Source: CAURNT01 sp963539215 (lineage in GTDB: Bacteria > Fusobacteriota > Fusobacteriia > Fusobacteriales > Leptotrichiaceae). From it: a DNA stretch of 64,000 nt. Made by a program: the position numbers and the translations under genes. The stretch is from assembly GCA_963539215.1 (NCBI GenBank), contig CAUTJT010000007.1, forward strand, positions 1 to 64,000, given 5' to 3'. Below the pieces are notes generated by a model. That model was not told the DNA's origin, searched no databases, and saw only the letters and a list, made by a program, of their open reading frames with translations. Every line of letters starts with the position of its first letter. Within the stretch, counting starts at the first letter, position 1. Below are positions 35,502 through 44,208 of this stretch, one piece after another.

Positions 35502-36416
35502 TTATATTTCACTATATTTACCATTATCAAATCTATATGCTTTACCGTTAATTTCTAAGTATCCTTCAGCTCTATCTCCGTAATTTTTAATACCAAAGTA
35601 CACTTTACCATCTCTAGACTCAAAAGCTTCTCCAGATGCACTCTTAACTCTATTTAAAACATAATCTTTTCCTTCAAATCTTAACCCTGCTACTTCTCCA
35701 TCTCCAATAAGTGCTAAACTTAATTCAGAATTTCCTGATTTAAAAGTATAAAGTCTAGTTTTAGTTTCTTTATTTTTAGCATACTCGTTGTAATCTATAT
35801 TATTTTCAACAAAATTAAATCCAACTCCATTTGTTTCAAGATAAGCTTGATTTCCTTTTATACCTAAATAAATTTTTCCATCTTCATTTGAAAAAGCCAT
35901 ACCTGAAGCACTACGAACTCTATTTAATGTAACACTAGAATTATCTATTTTTACATTTACTTTATCTGCAGTTCTATCATAAACAACATACATATTCATT
36001 TTATTATCTACACCTTTAAAGTTGTATGAATATTCATTTTTAGCTTCCCCATACTCTGTAGAATTTCCAACAACTCTTAATGGTATATTAGTTTTATCAT
36101 TTAATTCTAAGAAAGCTTCTTGACCTTTAATTCCTATGTACATATTGTTTTCTTTAGATTCAAAAGCTTCTCCAGAAGCAGTAACTACTCTTTTAAACAT
36201 GATTTCTTTTCCGTTGTATTTAACGTAAGCATCATTTCTAGGTGTTACAACCAATAATATTCTTGTATCATCTCCTTCTAAATTAAATACATACTGATCC
36301 TTAGCACTTAATACTGCTGATTTTTGATTTTCAAAAGTAGTTACAGTATTTGAATTTGCTGAACTACAACTAGACAATGCAACTATAGATGTTGCTACTA
36401 AAAATAATTTTTTCAT
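35502..36416 (-). CDS. Lipoprotein with three MliC-like (lysozyme inhibitor) domains
   Basis: 304 residues. The lipoprotein signal ends at LSSC (Cys17). Three similar domains follow, each with a strand of type V-K-x-N/D-G/N, then (T/S)ASG(E/M)AF, then (Y/F)xGIK and an Ala-containing strand. The ASG motifs lie at Ser81, Ser171 and Ser261, exactly 90 residues apart. This matches the MliC/PliC fold whose conserved Ser in SASG enters the active site of C-type lysozyme. The Cys pair common in other MliC proteins is missing. An envelope-anchored defence against host lysozyme is likely; activity of each copy is untested. Monocistronic. Confidence 0.8.
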   Translation of the reverse strand: MKKLFLVATSIVALSSCSSANSNTVTTFENQKSAVLSAKDQYVFNLEGDDTRILLVVTPRNDAYVKYNGKEIMFKRVVTASGEAFESKENNMYIGIKGQEAFLELNDKTNIPLRVVGNSTEYGEAKNEYSYNFKGVDNKMNMYVVYDRTADKVNVKIDNSSVTLNRVRSASGMAFSNEDGKIYLGIKGNQAYLETNGVGFNFVENNIDYNEYAKNKETKTRLYTFKSGNSELSLALIGDGEVAGLRFEGKDYVLNRVKSASGEAFESRDGKVYFGIKNYGDRAEGYLEINGKAYRFDNGKYSEI

Positions 36417-36522
36417 TTATATCCTCTCCTATTTTTGATATACCTAATATTAACATGCATTTTTTTTATTTAGCATATTTTTGAATATATTTTTCTATAT
36501 ATATTTCTTATTTTTTCATTAG

Positions 36523-37686
36523 TTATATCAAATTGCTTGCCAATATCAATCCTATATATGTACCTATTACATAACCTAATGTCCCAACAAGCATTACAGG
36601 CGCAATATATTTATTCCATCCTTTAGAAATTGCCATAGCAGTAGCTGTTGTTGGACCACCAATATTTGCATTAGATACTAATATTGCTTCTTCAAGAGTG
36701 AAATTAAATATTTTAGCAAAAGCAAAAGTAACAATCATATTAACTATAACCATAATAGCACAAAATACTAATAATAATGGTGAATTAACAATAATACTCT
36801 TAATTGAAGCAGGAATTCCTATTACAGCAAAGAATATATATATTAAAAATGTTCCTATTTCTTGAGACCCTACAAGTTTTTTAAAGAATGTTGAAAATAC
36901 TGTAGCCAATATAACTGTTATACTTGTAAGTAATATATATTTATTTGCTAAAAAGTTAATTATATATCCTCTATCTTCTGCTAATATTAAATTTGAAACA
37001 CCAAATGAAACAGCAACTATTAAAACTGAAATAGTAAAGTTAAAAGCAACATCTTCTAAAGTTATAGCTCTTTTTAATTCTTTTTTAGCTTCAGAATTAA
37101 TAACACCATTTTTATATTCTCTTTTAAAATACTTATTAAAGAATGGAATACTTGGTATTATTATTAAAACAAAGAAATATAAAACCATAAGAAGGTTATC
37201 ACTTACTATAAGTGCTGATGCTAATTGCTTATCTAAATTAAGAGCTGTCTGAACAGCAACAAAATTTACTCCACCACCTATATATGAAGCAGTCATAGTA
37301 CCTGCTATACTATTTAAACTTGGAATATATTCTTTTAAAATATAAAACCCTACAATAGCACCTATCATAGTTCCAAGAGAACTTAATAAGAAAATTATTG
37401 CAAGTCTTCCACTTTCTTTCCATATTTTCTTTATATCACATTGAAATAAAAGAAGTGGTATAGCAATAGGAACTACATATCCCCAAACATCATCATAAAC
37501 TTTAGACTCTAAAGGTATAATATTTAAATTAGATAATATCAATGCTATTATAAGTGCCATAATTGCACCACTAATTTTAGCGACTATAGTAAATCTATTT
37601 TCTAAAAATATAGCAAATGTTGCTATAACAAGAATAATAGACCATAATATTAAAGTATTATCTGGACTTATTATTGAATTAAACAT
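36523..37686 (-). CDS. DUF819 family membrane protein
   Basis: 387 residues with about 11 hydrophobic segments. Two glycine-rich motifs in the two halves, SYIGGGVNFVAVQ (about 135) and NANIGGPTTATAMA (about 345), suggest an inverted-repeat transporter fold, as in DUF819 proteins (YjcL type), whose substrate is unclear. The gene follows the GNAT gene by 59 bp on the same strand and may be part of the P-type ATPase-GNAT transcript. Confidence 0.8.
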   Translation of the reverse strand: MFNSIISPDNTLILWSIILVIATFAIFLENRFTIVAKISGAIMALIIALILSNLNIIPLESKVYDDVWGYVVPIAIPLLLFQCDIKKIWKESGRLAIIFLLSSLGTMIGAIVGFYILKEYIPSLNSIAGTMTASYIGGGVNFVAVQTALNLDKQLASALIVSDNLLMVLYFFVLIIIPSIPFFNKYFKREYKNGVINSEAKKELKRAITLEDVAFNFTISVLIVAVSFGVSNLILAEDRGYIINFLANKYILLTSITVILATVFSTFFKKLVGSQEIGTFLIYIFFAVIGIPASIKSIIVNSPLLLVFCAIMVIVNMIVTFAFAKIFNFTLEEAILVSNANIGGPTTATAMAISKGWNKYIAPVMLVGTLGYVIGTYIGLILASNLI

Positions 37687-37745
37687 AAAATCTCCTTTTC
37701 AAAAATATTCATTGATAGTTTATCAGTTTTTTTTATTTTATTCAA

Positions 37746-38192
37746 TCATTTTATATCATCAATCACCATTTGAATATATTTAAGTTCATTAAATCCTATA
37801 CTATTATAAAGAGTGATTGCTCTTTTATTATTAACTTCTACTTCAAGCCTTATTCTTTTATAATCTTTAAATCTTTCTTTCAAAAATTCAAATACCTTAG
37901 TTCCTATTCCCTTACTTCTACATTCTTCTTTTATATAGAGTTCCTCAACTAAACATACCATTCCACCAACTTCTTGAGAATAAGTTTTAGATAATAAACA
38001 ATAGCCAAAAATATCTTCATTTTCCTCTATAATATATCCTTCTGCATAAATATTAGAACTAATTAATGTATTGAATGTTATTTCAAAATTTTTACTATTA
38101 ACAGAATGTAAAACTGCTTCTGAATCATAAAATTCTTTAACCATTTCTAAATATATATATCTATCTTTTTCATTTATTTTTCTTATCTCCAT
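37746..38192 (-). CDS. GNAT family N-acetyltransferase
   Basis: 148 residues. The acetyl-CoA binding motif RSKGIGTKVFEFLKERF (about 105-121) and the terminal VEVNNKRAITLYNSIGF block are characteristic. The substrate is unknown. It lies 8 nt after the P-type ATPase gene and should share its transcript. Confidence 0.9.
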   Translation of the reverse strand: MEIRKINEKDRYIYLEMVKEFYDSEAVLHSVNSKNFEITFNTLISSNIYAEGYIIEENEDIFGYCLLSKTYSQEVGGMVCLVEELYIKEECRSKGIGTKVFEFLKERFKDYKRIRLEVEVNNKRAITLYNSIGFNELKYIQMVIDDIK

Positions 38193-38200
38193 TAAATCTC

Positions 38201-40489
38201 CTACATTTCTATATTTCTAACTCTCATCGCATTAAGTATAGCAATTATTGTAACACCAACATCACCGAATACAGCTACCCACATAGACATTAAATTGAAT
38301 GTTCCAAAAATTATTATTGCTAATTTAACACCCATAATTATAACTAAATTTTGAAATATTATAGAATTCATTTTTCTTGATAATTTTATTAATTTAGATA
38401 TACCAAATAAACTATCATTATTTATTATAACATCCGAATTATCTATAGTAATATCATGGCCATTTTTTCCCATAGAAACTCCAATATCTGCTCTATGTAC
38501 AACACCTACATCATTAATTCCATCACCCACAAACATAACTGTTCTTTTATCTTTATCCAATATATCATATTTATCTTTAGGTAATAAATTAGAAATAATA
38601 TTTTCTACACCAACACTACGTGCAACTTTTCTTCCAACTTCTTCATTATCACCAGTTAATATAAGAATGTCTTTTATACCCATTTTTTTTATTTCATCTA
38701 TCGCAATTTTAGAATCATTTTTAACATTATCTCTTACAACAAAAGATAAGACACATTCTCTATTTAGATAAACGAATATTTTATTAAAGTCATTATCTCT
38801 AACCTTTAACCCATATGTGTTAACCATGTTTTCTCCACCTATGAGTATTTCATCATCATAAAATATAGCTTTTAACCCTATACCATCTATTTCTTCAAAA
38901 GTTGAAAACGATATATCCTTATTAAACTCTACACTCTCATCAATGAAATCGCATTCATGACTTTTACACATATCTCCTAAAAAATGACCTTGCGCCTTAT
39001 GCTCCTTTATTAGAACTTCACCTTTTTCATGAGCTTTTTCTTCATGACAACATCCACAATGTTCACACGAACTTGAATATTTAAAATAATTTCCATCACT
39101 ATGTATAAATCCGTATTTATTATTTATAAAATCAATTATAGAACGAGAAATAAGATGAGATGATCTTTTTTCCATACTATAAACATATTCATATACTTTT
39201 TTACCATTAATATTATTAAAATATTCATAAACTGAATTAACTCTATATTTCCCCTCTGTTATAGTTCCTGTCTTATCTAAATATATGGCCTGTAATTTAT
39301 CAACTTTTTCAAATACACTAGCTCCTTTTATCAATAAAGAATTTCTACTTGCATGTCCTATTCCTAAATAAAATGTCAAAGGAATAGATAATAATAAAGC
39401 ACAAGGACAAGCTACAACCAAAAGTGTAATTCCATTATACATAGAATCATAAAAATCTATTTTTTGAATAAATAGAGGTGGTATAACAGTAACAAATATA
39501 GCAATTAATATAACTATAGGTGTATAAATTCTAGTAAAACGTGTAATATATTTTTCAAGATTAGATTTATTATGACTTGAATTTTCTATTATTTCAAGCA
39601 TAGCATATATATTACTTTCTTCCATTTTCTTTAAAACTTCAACCTCTATGCTATCAGCAATATTAATATATCCAGCAAATATTTTTTCTCCCTCTTTAAT
39701 TTTTTTAGGGATAGATTCACCCGTTAAAGTTGAAGTATCAACATATGTATTCCCCTTAATTACTCTAGAATCAAAAAGTAATTTTTCTCCTTTTTTTAAG
39801 AGTAATTTATCCCCTATTTTCACATCTTCTGAATCAATATCAAATATATTAGAATCTTCAATTTTATTAACTATAGTATTTTTAAGAGTAAGAACTTCTC
39901 TTATACTATTTCTAGAATTTATAATAGATAACTCTTGAAAATATTCACCTATAGTATAAAATAACATTATAGCACTTGCCTCTGCATAATCTCTTAAAAA
40001 TATTGCACCAAGAGTTACTATAACCATAAGAACTTTTTCATTAAATATATCTCTTTCTTTAATAGACACATATGCTTCCTTAAAAACTCTATAAGCAACT
40101 ATTATGTATGACATTATATATATAGGAATAAAATAATATTTAAGATCTGAATCATATTTCAAATACCAATAAAAAAATTTATCTAATATAAATGCAACGG
40201 TAAAAAGTCCTAAAGAAATATACATATTAAAACTCTTATTATTCAACTCTTCCTTTTCCTTATACATATCGTATTCTAAATTATTTAAAATTTTAAAATT
40301 TTTCTCAAATTTTTGTGCATACTCCTCTAATTTTTTTATATTTTCTTCTTCACTATCAACAAAATCTACTATCATAGTATTAGTTGTAAAACTAATATCA
40401 ATATTTTTAACGTATTTTAGACTAGATAATTTAATTTCTAATCTATTAGAACAACTCTGACAATCCAATCCTTTTATCTTATATTTCAT
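38201..40489 (-). CDS. Zn/Cd/Pb-type P1B ATPase with a Cys/His-rich insert
   Basis: 762 residues. Order: N-terminal heavy-metal domain with CQSC (Cys10, Cys13); four membrane helices; actuator TGES (about 256-259); the CPC motif (361-363); phosphorylation site DKTGT (Asp405); nucleotide domain; GDGINDVG; and two last helices with N-x7-K (NLVIIMGVK) and a DxG (GDVG), the signature of Zn/Cd/Pb pumps. Two oddities: SSHL replaces the usual HP motif (His445 kept, Pro lost), and residues about 475-513 form an insert with six Cys and several His (CEHCGCCH, MCKSHEC). The pump exports toxic divalent metal. First gene before GNAT. Confidence 0.92.
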   Translation of the reverse strand: MKYKIKGLDCQSCSNRLEIKLSSLKYVKNIDISFTTNTMIVDFVDSEEENIKKLEEYAQKFEKNFKILNNLEYDMYKEKEELNNKSFNMYISLGLFTVAFILDKFFYWYLKYDSDLKYYFIPIYIMSYIIVAYRVFKEAYVSIKERDIFNEKVLMVIVTLGAIFLRDYAEASAIMLFYTIGEYFQELSIINSRNSIREVLTLKNTIVNKIEDSNIFDIDSEDVKIGDKLLLKKGEKLLFDSRVIKGNTYVDTSTLTGESIPKKIKEGEKIFAGYINIADSIEVEVLKKMEESNIYAMLEIIENSSHNKSNLEKYITRFTRIYTPIVILIAIFVTVIPPLFIQKIDFYDSMYNGITLLVVACPCALLLSIPLTFYLGIGHASRNSLLIKGASVFEKVDKLQAIYLDKTGTITEGKYRVNSVYEYFNNINGKKVYEYVYSMEKRSSHLISRSIIDFINNKYGFIHSDGNYFKYSSSCEHCGCCHEEKAHEKGEVLIKEHKAQGHFLGDMCKSHECDFIDESVEFNKDISFSTFEEIDGIGLKAIFYDDEILIGGENMVNTYGLKVRDNDFNKIFVYLNRECVLSFVVRDNVKNDSKIAIDEIKKMGIKDILILTGDNEEVGRKVARSVGVENIISNLLPKDKYDILDKDKRTVMFVGDGINDVGVVHRADIGVSMGKNGHDITIDNSDVIINNDSLFGISKLIKLSRKMNSIIFQNLVIIMGVKLAIIIFGTFNLMSMWVAVFGDVGVTIIAILNAMRVRNIEM

Positions 40490-40505
40490 ATCTCCTCCTC
40501 AATTA

Positions 40506-40529
40506 ATTATATCACAACTTTTTTTGTGA
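40506..40529 (-). promoter_or_regulatory. P-type ATPase promoter region with inverted repeat
   Basis: Minus strand extended -10 TGATATAAT (core 40506-40511) with a poor -35. An inverted repeat TCACAA / TTGTGA (40512-40517, 40524-40529, 6-bp centre) abuts the -10 and fills the spacer, a good place for a metal-responsive regulator. Confidence 0.5.
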
Positions 40530-40728
40530 AAAAAATATTTTATTTTTAAAATTTTTTTATTTCTTTCACTAAATTATATCTTAATTTTTTCAAAAAATCA
40601 ACTTAAGACTGAATAAAAATTTGCCACATTTTTCATTTTAAATAAACGGAAAAATTAATTTAATACCAAATATAATTTTTTATAAAATTTTAAGACTTTT
40701 TATAATTTAAACTATAAAGCCTTCTATC

Positions 40729-40757
40729 TTGTAATATATATTTTTTTGTGATATAAT
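40729..40757 (+). promoter_or_regulatory. Promoter of gapA
   Basis: TTGTAA (40729-40734), a 17-bp spacer ending in TGA, TATAAT (40752-40757): an extended -10 promoter. The leader carries a strong GGAGG site before the ATG. Confidence 0.75.
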
Positions 40758-40794
40758 TAATTTGTAAATTAAAAATAAACGGAGGTATTTTACT

Positions 40795-41805
40795 ATGGCA
40801 GTAAAAGTAGCAATCAATGGTTTTGGAAGAATAGGAAGATTAGCTTTAAGAGTAATGGCTAATGATCCTAAATTTGATGTAGTAGCTGTAAACGATTTAA
40901 CTGATGCTAAAACATTAGCACACTTATTCAAATATGATACAGCACAAGGAAGATTCAACGGAACAATAGAAGTTAAAGAAGATGCATTCATCGTTAACGG
41001 AAAAGAAGTTAAATCTTTTGCTAAAGCAAATCCTGAAGAATTACCTTGGGGAGAATTAGGTGTAGATGTAGTATTAGAATGTACTGGATTCTTCACTAAG
41101 AAAGAAAAAGCAGAAGCTCACATTAAAGCTGGAGCTAAAAAAGTTGTTATTTCAGCACCTGGACAAGGTGATTTAAAAACAGTTGTATTCAACGTTAACC
41201 ACGAAATATTAGATGGAACAGAAACTGTAATATCTGCAGCTTCTTGTACAACTAACTGTTTAGCACCTATGGCTAAAGTATTACAAGATAAATTTGGAAT
41301 AGTTAGTGGATCAATGACAACTATACATGCTTATACAGGAGATCAAAACACTTTAGATGCACCTCACAGAAAAGGTGACTTAAGAAGAGCTAGAGCTGCT
41401 GCAGCAAATATAGTTCCTAATACAACTGGAGCTGCAAAAGCAATAGGATTAGTTATACCTGAACTTGCTGGAAAATTAGATGGAGCTGCTCAAAGAGTAC
41501 CTGTACCTACAGGATCATTAACTGAATTAGTTACTATCTTAGAAAAGAAAGACATAACTAAAGAAGAAATAAATGCAGCTATGAAAGAAGCAGCAAACGA
41601 AGCATTTGGATACACTGAAGAACCATTAGTATCATCTGATATTATAGGAATTTCTGAAGGATCATTATTCGATGCAACTCAAACTAAAGTTATAGGATCA
41701 GGAGATGCTCAATTAGTTAAAACTGTTGCTTGGTATGACAACGAAATGTCATATACTCAACAATTAATAAGAGTATTACACTACTTCGTAAGTTTAATTA
41801 AATAA
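40795..41805 (+). CDS. gapA: Glyceraldehyde-3-phosphate dehydrogenase
   Basis: 336 residues. NAD-dependent glycolytic enzyme: NAD fold INGFGRIGRLALR, catalytic Cys in SAASCTTNCLAPMAKVL, general-base His in the following HAYTGDQ, and C-terminal WYDNEMSYTQQL. The codon choice looks more uniform than in neighbours, as for a highly expressed gene. Monocistronic, with promoter and strong terminator. Confidence 0.98.
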   Translation: MAVKVAINGFGRIGRLALRVMANDPKFDVVAVNDLTDAKTLAHLFKYDTAQGRFNGTIEVKEDAFIVNGKEVKSFAKANPEELPWGELGVDVVLECTGFFTKKEKAEAHIKAGAKKVVISAPGQGDLKTVVFNVNHEILDGTETVISAASCTTNCLAPMAKVLQDKFGIVSGSMTTIHAYTGDQNTLDAPHRKGDLRRARAAAANIVPNTTGAAKAIGLVIPELAGKLDGAAQRVPVPTGSLTELVTILEKKDITKEEINAAMKEAANEAFGYTEEPLVSSDIIGISEGSLFDATQTKVIGSGDAQLVKTVAWYDNEMSYTQQLIRVLHYFVSLIK

Positions 41806-41811
41806 TAATAC

Positions 41812-41850
41812 AATAGCCGAATAACAAATGTTATTCGGCTATTTTTATTT
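41812..41850 (+). terminator. Terminator of gapA
   Basis: Perfect 14-bp stem AATAGCCGAATAAC / GTTATTCGGCTATT with a 4-base loop, then TTTATTTTT. It lies between the convergent gapA and ttcA genes and can serve both. Confidence 0.9.
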
Positions 41851-42693
41851 TTCAATATCTTTAATATTAAATATTTCAGTACCTTTTCTATATCCATAAA
41901 CATAGTCAAGATTAATATTTTCCATAGACTTAAATACTTTTTGTTTAAGCCCCGGATTATTTTTTTCAAGTTCTTCAAGCATATTTTTAATTTCACGTCT
42001 CTTACTTGAAGTTTTACCAGCTTCTATTACACAACCACAATTCATAGCACGTATACCATTAGTTTTTGTAAAATCTATAATATCAGATTCATGTACTAAT
42101 GCCATAGGTCTTATTAAAACTAATTTACCTGAACTAGAATCAGCTTTAGGTAACATCGTCTTTAAAGTCCCACCATAAAATAAATTTATTAGAGTTGTTT
42201 CTATAACATCATCAAAGTGATGACCTAAAGCCAATTTATTATATCCCATATCTTCTATATTTTTATAAAGTATACCTCTTCTCATTTTAGCACAAAGAAA
42301 ACAAGGATAATCTTTAGCCATTTCATTTGCAACTTTCCAAATATTTGTATCTATTATTTCACAATCAATATTTAATTCTTTTAAATTAAATTTAAAATGT
42401 TCTAAATCATCATCTCTGAAACCAGGATTCAAACTTATTGCAGTAAATTCAAAATTAAATCTCTTATCTTTTTTTAACTGTTGGAATAATTTACAAAGTA
42501 ATAATGAATCTTTACCCCCTGAAACTGCTATTGCTATTTTATCTCCATCTTCTATCAAACCATATTGTAATATAGCTTCAACAAACTTATTATATATACT
42601 TTTCTTATACCTTATAACTATACTTTCCTCTATTTCTTCAACTGATTTAAGAGGGCAATCTGGTATTATTGCATTACAACTTAAATTTATCAT
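41845..42693 (-). CDS. TtcA-family tRNA 2-thiolation ATPase
   Basis: 282 residues. PP-loop SGGKDS (58-63), a CxxC pair (Cys131, Cys134 in PCFLC) and a later Cys region MNCGC (about 220) match TtcA, which uses an iron-sulfur cluster and ATP to thiolate C32 of some tRNAs. It overlaps cysE by 4 nt (ATGA) and follows cysK-cysE, so its sulfur supply gene neighbours make sense. A related member of the family thiolating another tRNA position cannot be excluded. Confidence 0.82.
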   Translation of the reverse strand: MINLSCNAIIPDCPLKSVEEIEESIVIRYKKSIYNKFVEAILQYGLIEDGDKIAIAVSGGKDSLLLCKLFQQLKKDKRFNFEFTAISLNPGFRDDDLEHFKFNLKELNIDCEIIDTNIWKVANEMAKDYPCFLCAKMRRGILYKNIEDMGYNKLALGHHFDDVIETTLINLFYGGTLKTMLPKADSSSGKLVLIRPMALVHESDIIDFTKTNGIRAMNCGCVIEAGKTSSKRREIKNMLEELEKNNPGLKQKVFKSMENINLDYVYGYRKGTEIFNIKDIEK

Positions 42694-43202
42694 TTTTTCT
42701 CCTTAATTTGTCCAGGGACACCAACTACATTAACATCACTTGGAACATCTTTCATAACAACAGAATTGGCACCTACAATTACATTATCACCTATAACTAT
42801 ATTTCCTAATATTTTAGCTCCTGCCCCTATCATTACATTATTCCCTATAGTTGGATGTCTTTTAAATCCTACAGGTTTTAAATTCCCAAGAGTAACACCA
42901 TGATATATTATACAATCATCTCCAACTATTGCTGATTCTCCGATAACAACACCTATTCCATGATCAAAAAAAACTCTTTTACCAATTTTAGCGCCGGGAT
43001 GTATTTCAATACCTGTAAAAAATCTTGATATAGTAGATACTAATCTAGCTAAAAAATATATTTTTTTAGTATAAAGCCAATGTGCTAATTTATGATTTAT
43101 AGCAGCATGAAAAGAAGGATAAAGAAATACCTCAACCTTACTTTTTATAGCCGGATCTTTTTCGTATATATTATTTATTTCATCTCTTAACCATTCAATC
43201 AT
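42690..43202 (-). CDS. cysE: Serine O-acetyltransferase
   Basis: 170 residues, the short form lacking the long N-terminal helical domain. The left-handed beta-helix hexapeptide repeats are clear (IHPGAKIGKRVFFDHGIGVVIGES, then VTLGN and the IGAGAKILGNI repeats), with the catalytic His in FFDHG. It makes O-acetylserine for CysK. It begins directly after the cysK stop codon and overlaps ttcA by 4 nt. Confidence 0.95.
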   Translation of the reverse strand: MIEWLRDEINNIYEKDPAIKSKVEVFLYPSFHAAINHKLAHWLYTKKIYFLARLVSTISRFFTGIEIHPGAKIGKRVFFDHGIGVVIGESAIVGDDCIIYHGVTLGNLKPVGFKRHPTIGNNVMIGAGAKILGNIVIGDNVIVGANSVVMKDVPSDVNVVGVPGQIKEKK

Positions 43203-44120
43203 TTATTCCTCCTCAAACTTATATGGAGCTACAGAAAGATATTTTTCTCCTCCATCAGGTGATATAGTTACAACTTTTTTACCTTTACCTAACTCTTTAG
43301 CTACTCTATAGGCAACAGCAATATTTGCTCCTGAAGAAATACCTAAAAATAGTCCGAAATCACGTGTAACACGTAATGCAAATTCTCTCGCTTCTTCATC
43401 AGATACTTTTAAAATTCCATCCACTAAACTTCTATCAAAGTTTTTAGGAATAAACCCTGTACCTATACCCGCTATAGAATGTTTACCTGGAGTATCCCCA
43501 GAAAGAACTGCTGAAGTTTCAGGTTCTATAGCATAAATCTTAATTTTTGAATTTTTTTCTTTTAATTTTTTAGCTACTCCTGTCAAAGTACCAGATGATC
43601 CAACTGCTGTTACAAATACATCTAAATCTGGGATATCTTCTAAAATTTCATCTCCTGTACTTTCATAATGTTTATTTGGATTTGCATAATTCTCAAATTG
43701 CTGTGGTAAAAAATAGTTTTCATTTTCATCAACTAATCTTATAGCTTCATTAATAGCTCCCGTCATACCTTCATCTCCAGGTGTTAATCTTAAATCAACC
43801 CCTATAGCTCTCAATGTATCTTTTCTTTCTTGTGTCATAGTTTCTGGCATAACAATTATTACATTATACCCTTTTGCTCTACCTACAAGCCCTAATGATA
43901 TTCCGGTATTCCCTGATGAAGGCTCAACTATAGTTGACCCTTTTTTTAATTTACCTGATTTTTCTGCCTCTTCTATCATACCTAAAGCAGCTCTATCTTT
44001 TACACTCCCACCTATATTAAATTTTTCAAGTTTAACATAAATATCAGCTATATCTCTTCCAAAATCTAACTTTATTATTGGTGTATGTCCTATTAATTCT
44101 AAAATATTACTATATATCAT
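43203..44120 (-). CDS. cysK: Cysteine synthase (O-acetylserine sulfhydrylase)
   Basis: 305 residues from the ATG at 44120, which GAGGAGG precedes; a longer frame would put that site inside the gene. PLP enzyme of fold type II: PLP-Lys in IGGSVKDRAAL, phosphate-binding SSGNTGISLGLVG, and TAVGSSGTLTGV. It makes Cys from O-acetylserine and sulfide. First gene of cysK-cysE-ttcA. No T-box or riboswitch-like structure was seen in the 80-bp leader. Confidence 0.95.
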   Translation of the reverse strand: MIYSNILELIGHTPIIKLDFGRDIADIYVKLEKFNIGGSVKDRAALGMIEEAEKSGKLKKGSTIVEPSSGNTGISLGLVGRAKGYNVIIVMPETMTQERKDTLRAIGVDLRLTPGDEGMTGAINEAIRLVDENENYFLPQQFENYANPNKHYESTGDEILEDIPDLDVFVTAVGSSGTLTGVAKKLKEKNSKIKIYAIEPETSAVLSGDTPGKHSIAGIGTGFIPKNFDRSLVDGILKVSDEEAREFALRVTRDFGLFLGISSGANIAVAYRVAKELGKGKKVVTISPDGGEKYLSVAPYKFEEE

Positions 44121-44170
44121 TTTATAAAACCTCCTCATTAGTCATATTCTTTATTTTATCATAATATCAA

Positions 44171-44203
44171 ACAAAACAAAAGAGCTAACTTTCTAGTTAG
44201 CTC
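44171..44203 (-). terminator. Terminator of the TPR protein gene
   Basis: Minus strand stem GAGCTAACT / AGTTAGCTC with a 4-base loop, followed by TTTTGTTTTG. Confidence 0.8.
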
Positions 44204-44208
44204 ATAAA

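Larger units (their letters stand above)
40490..40794. other. Intergenic region between the divergent P-type ATPase and gapA genes
   Basis: 305 bases, very AT-rich. It holds the two divergent promoters described separately (40506-40529 and 40729-40757). The 200 bases between them show only AT tracts and no coding potential, RNA gene or clear hairpin. Confidence 0.6.

Noticed and set aside
44121..44208. T-box or SAM-type riboswitch before cysK
   Set aside because: The leader is under 90 bases, contains only the terminator of the next gene and shows no T-box or S-box motifs.
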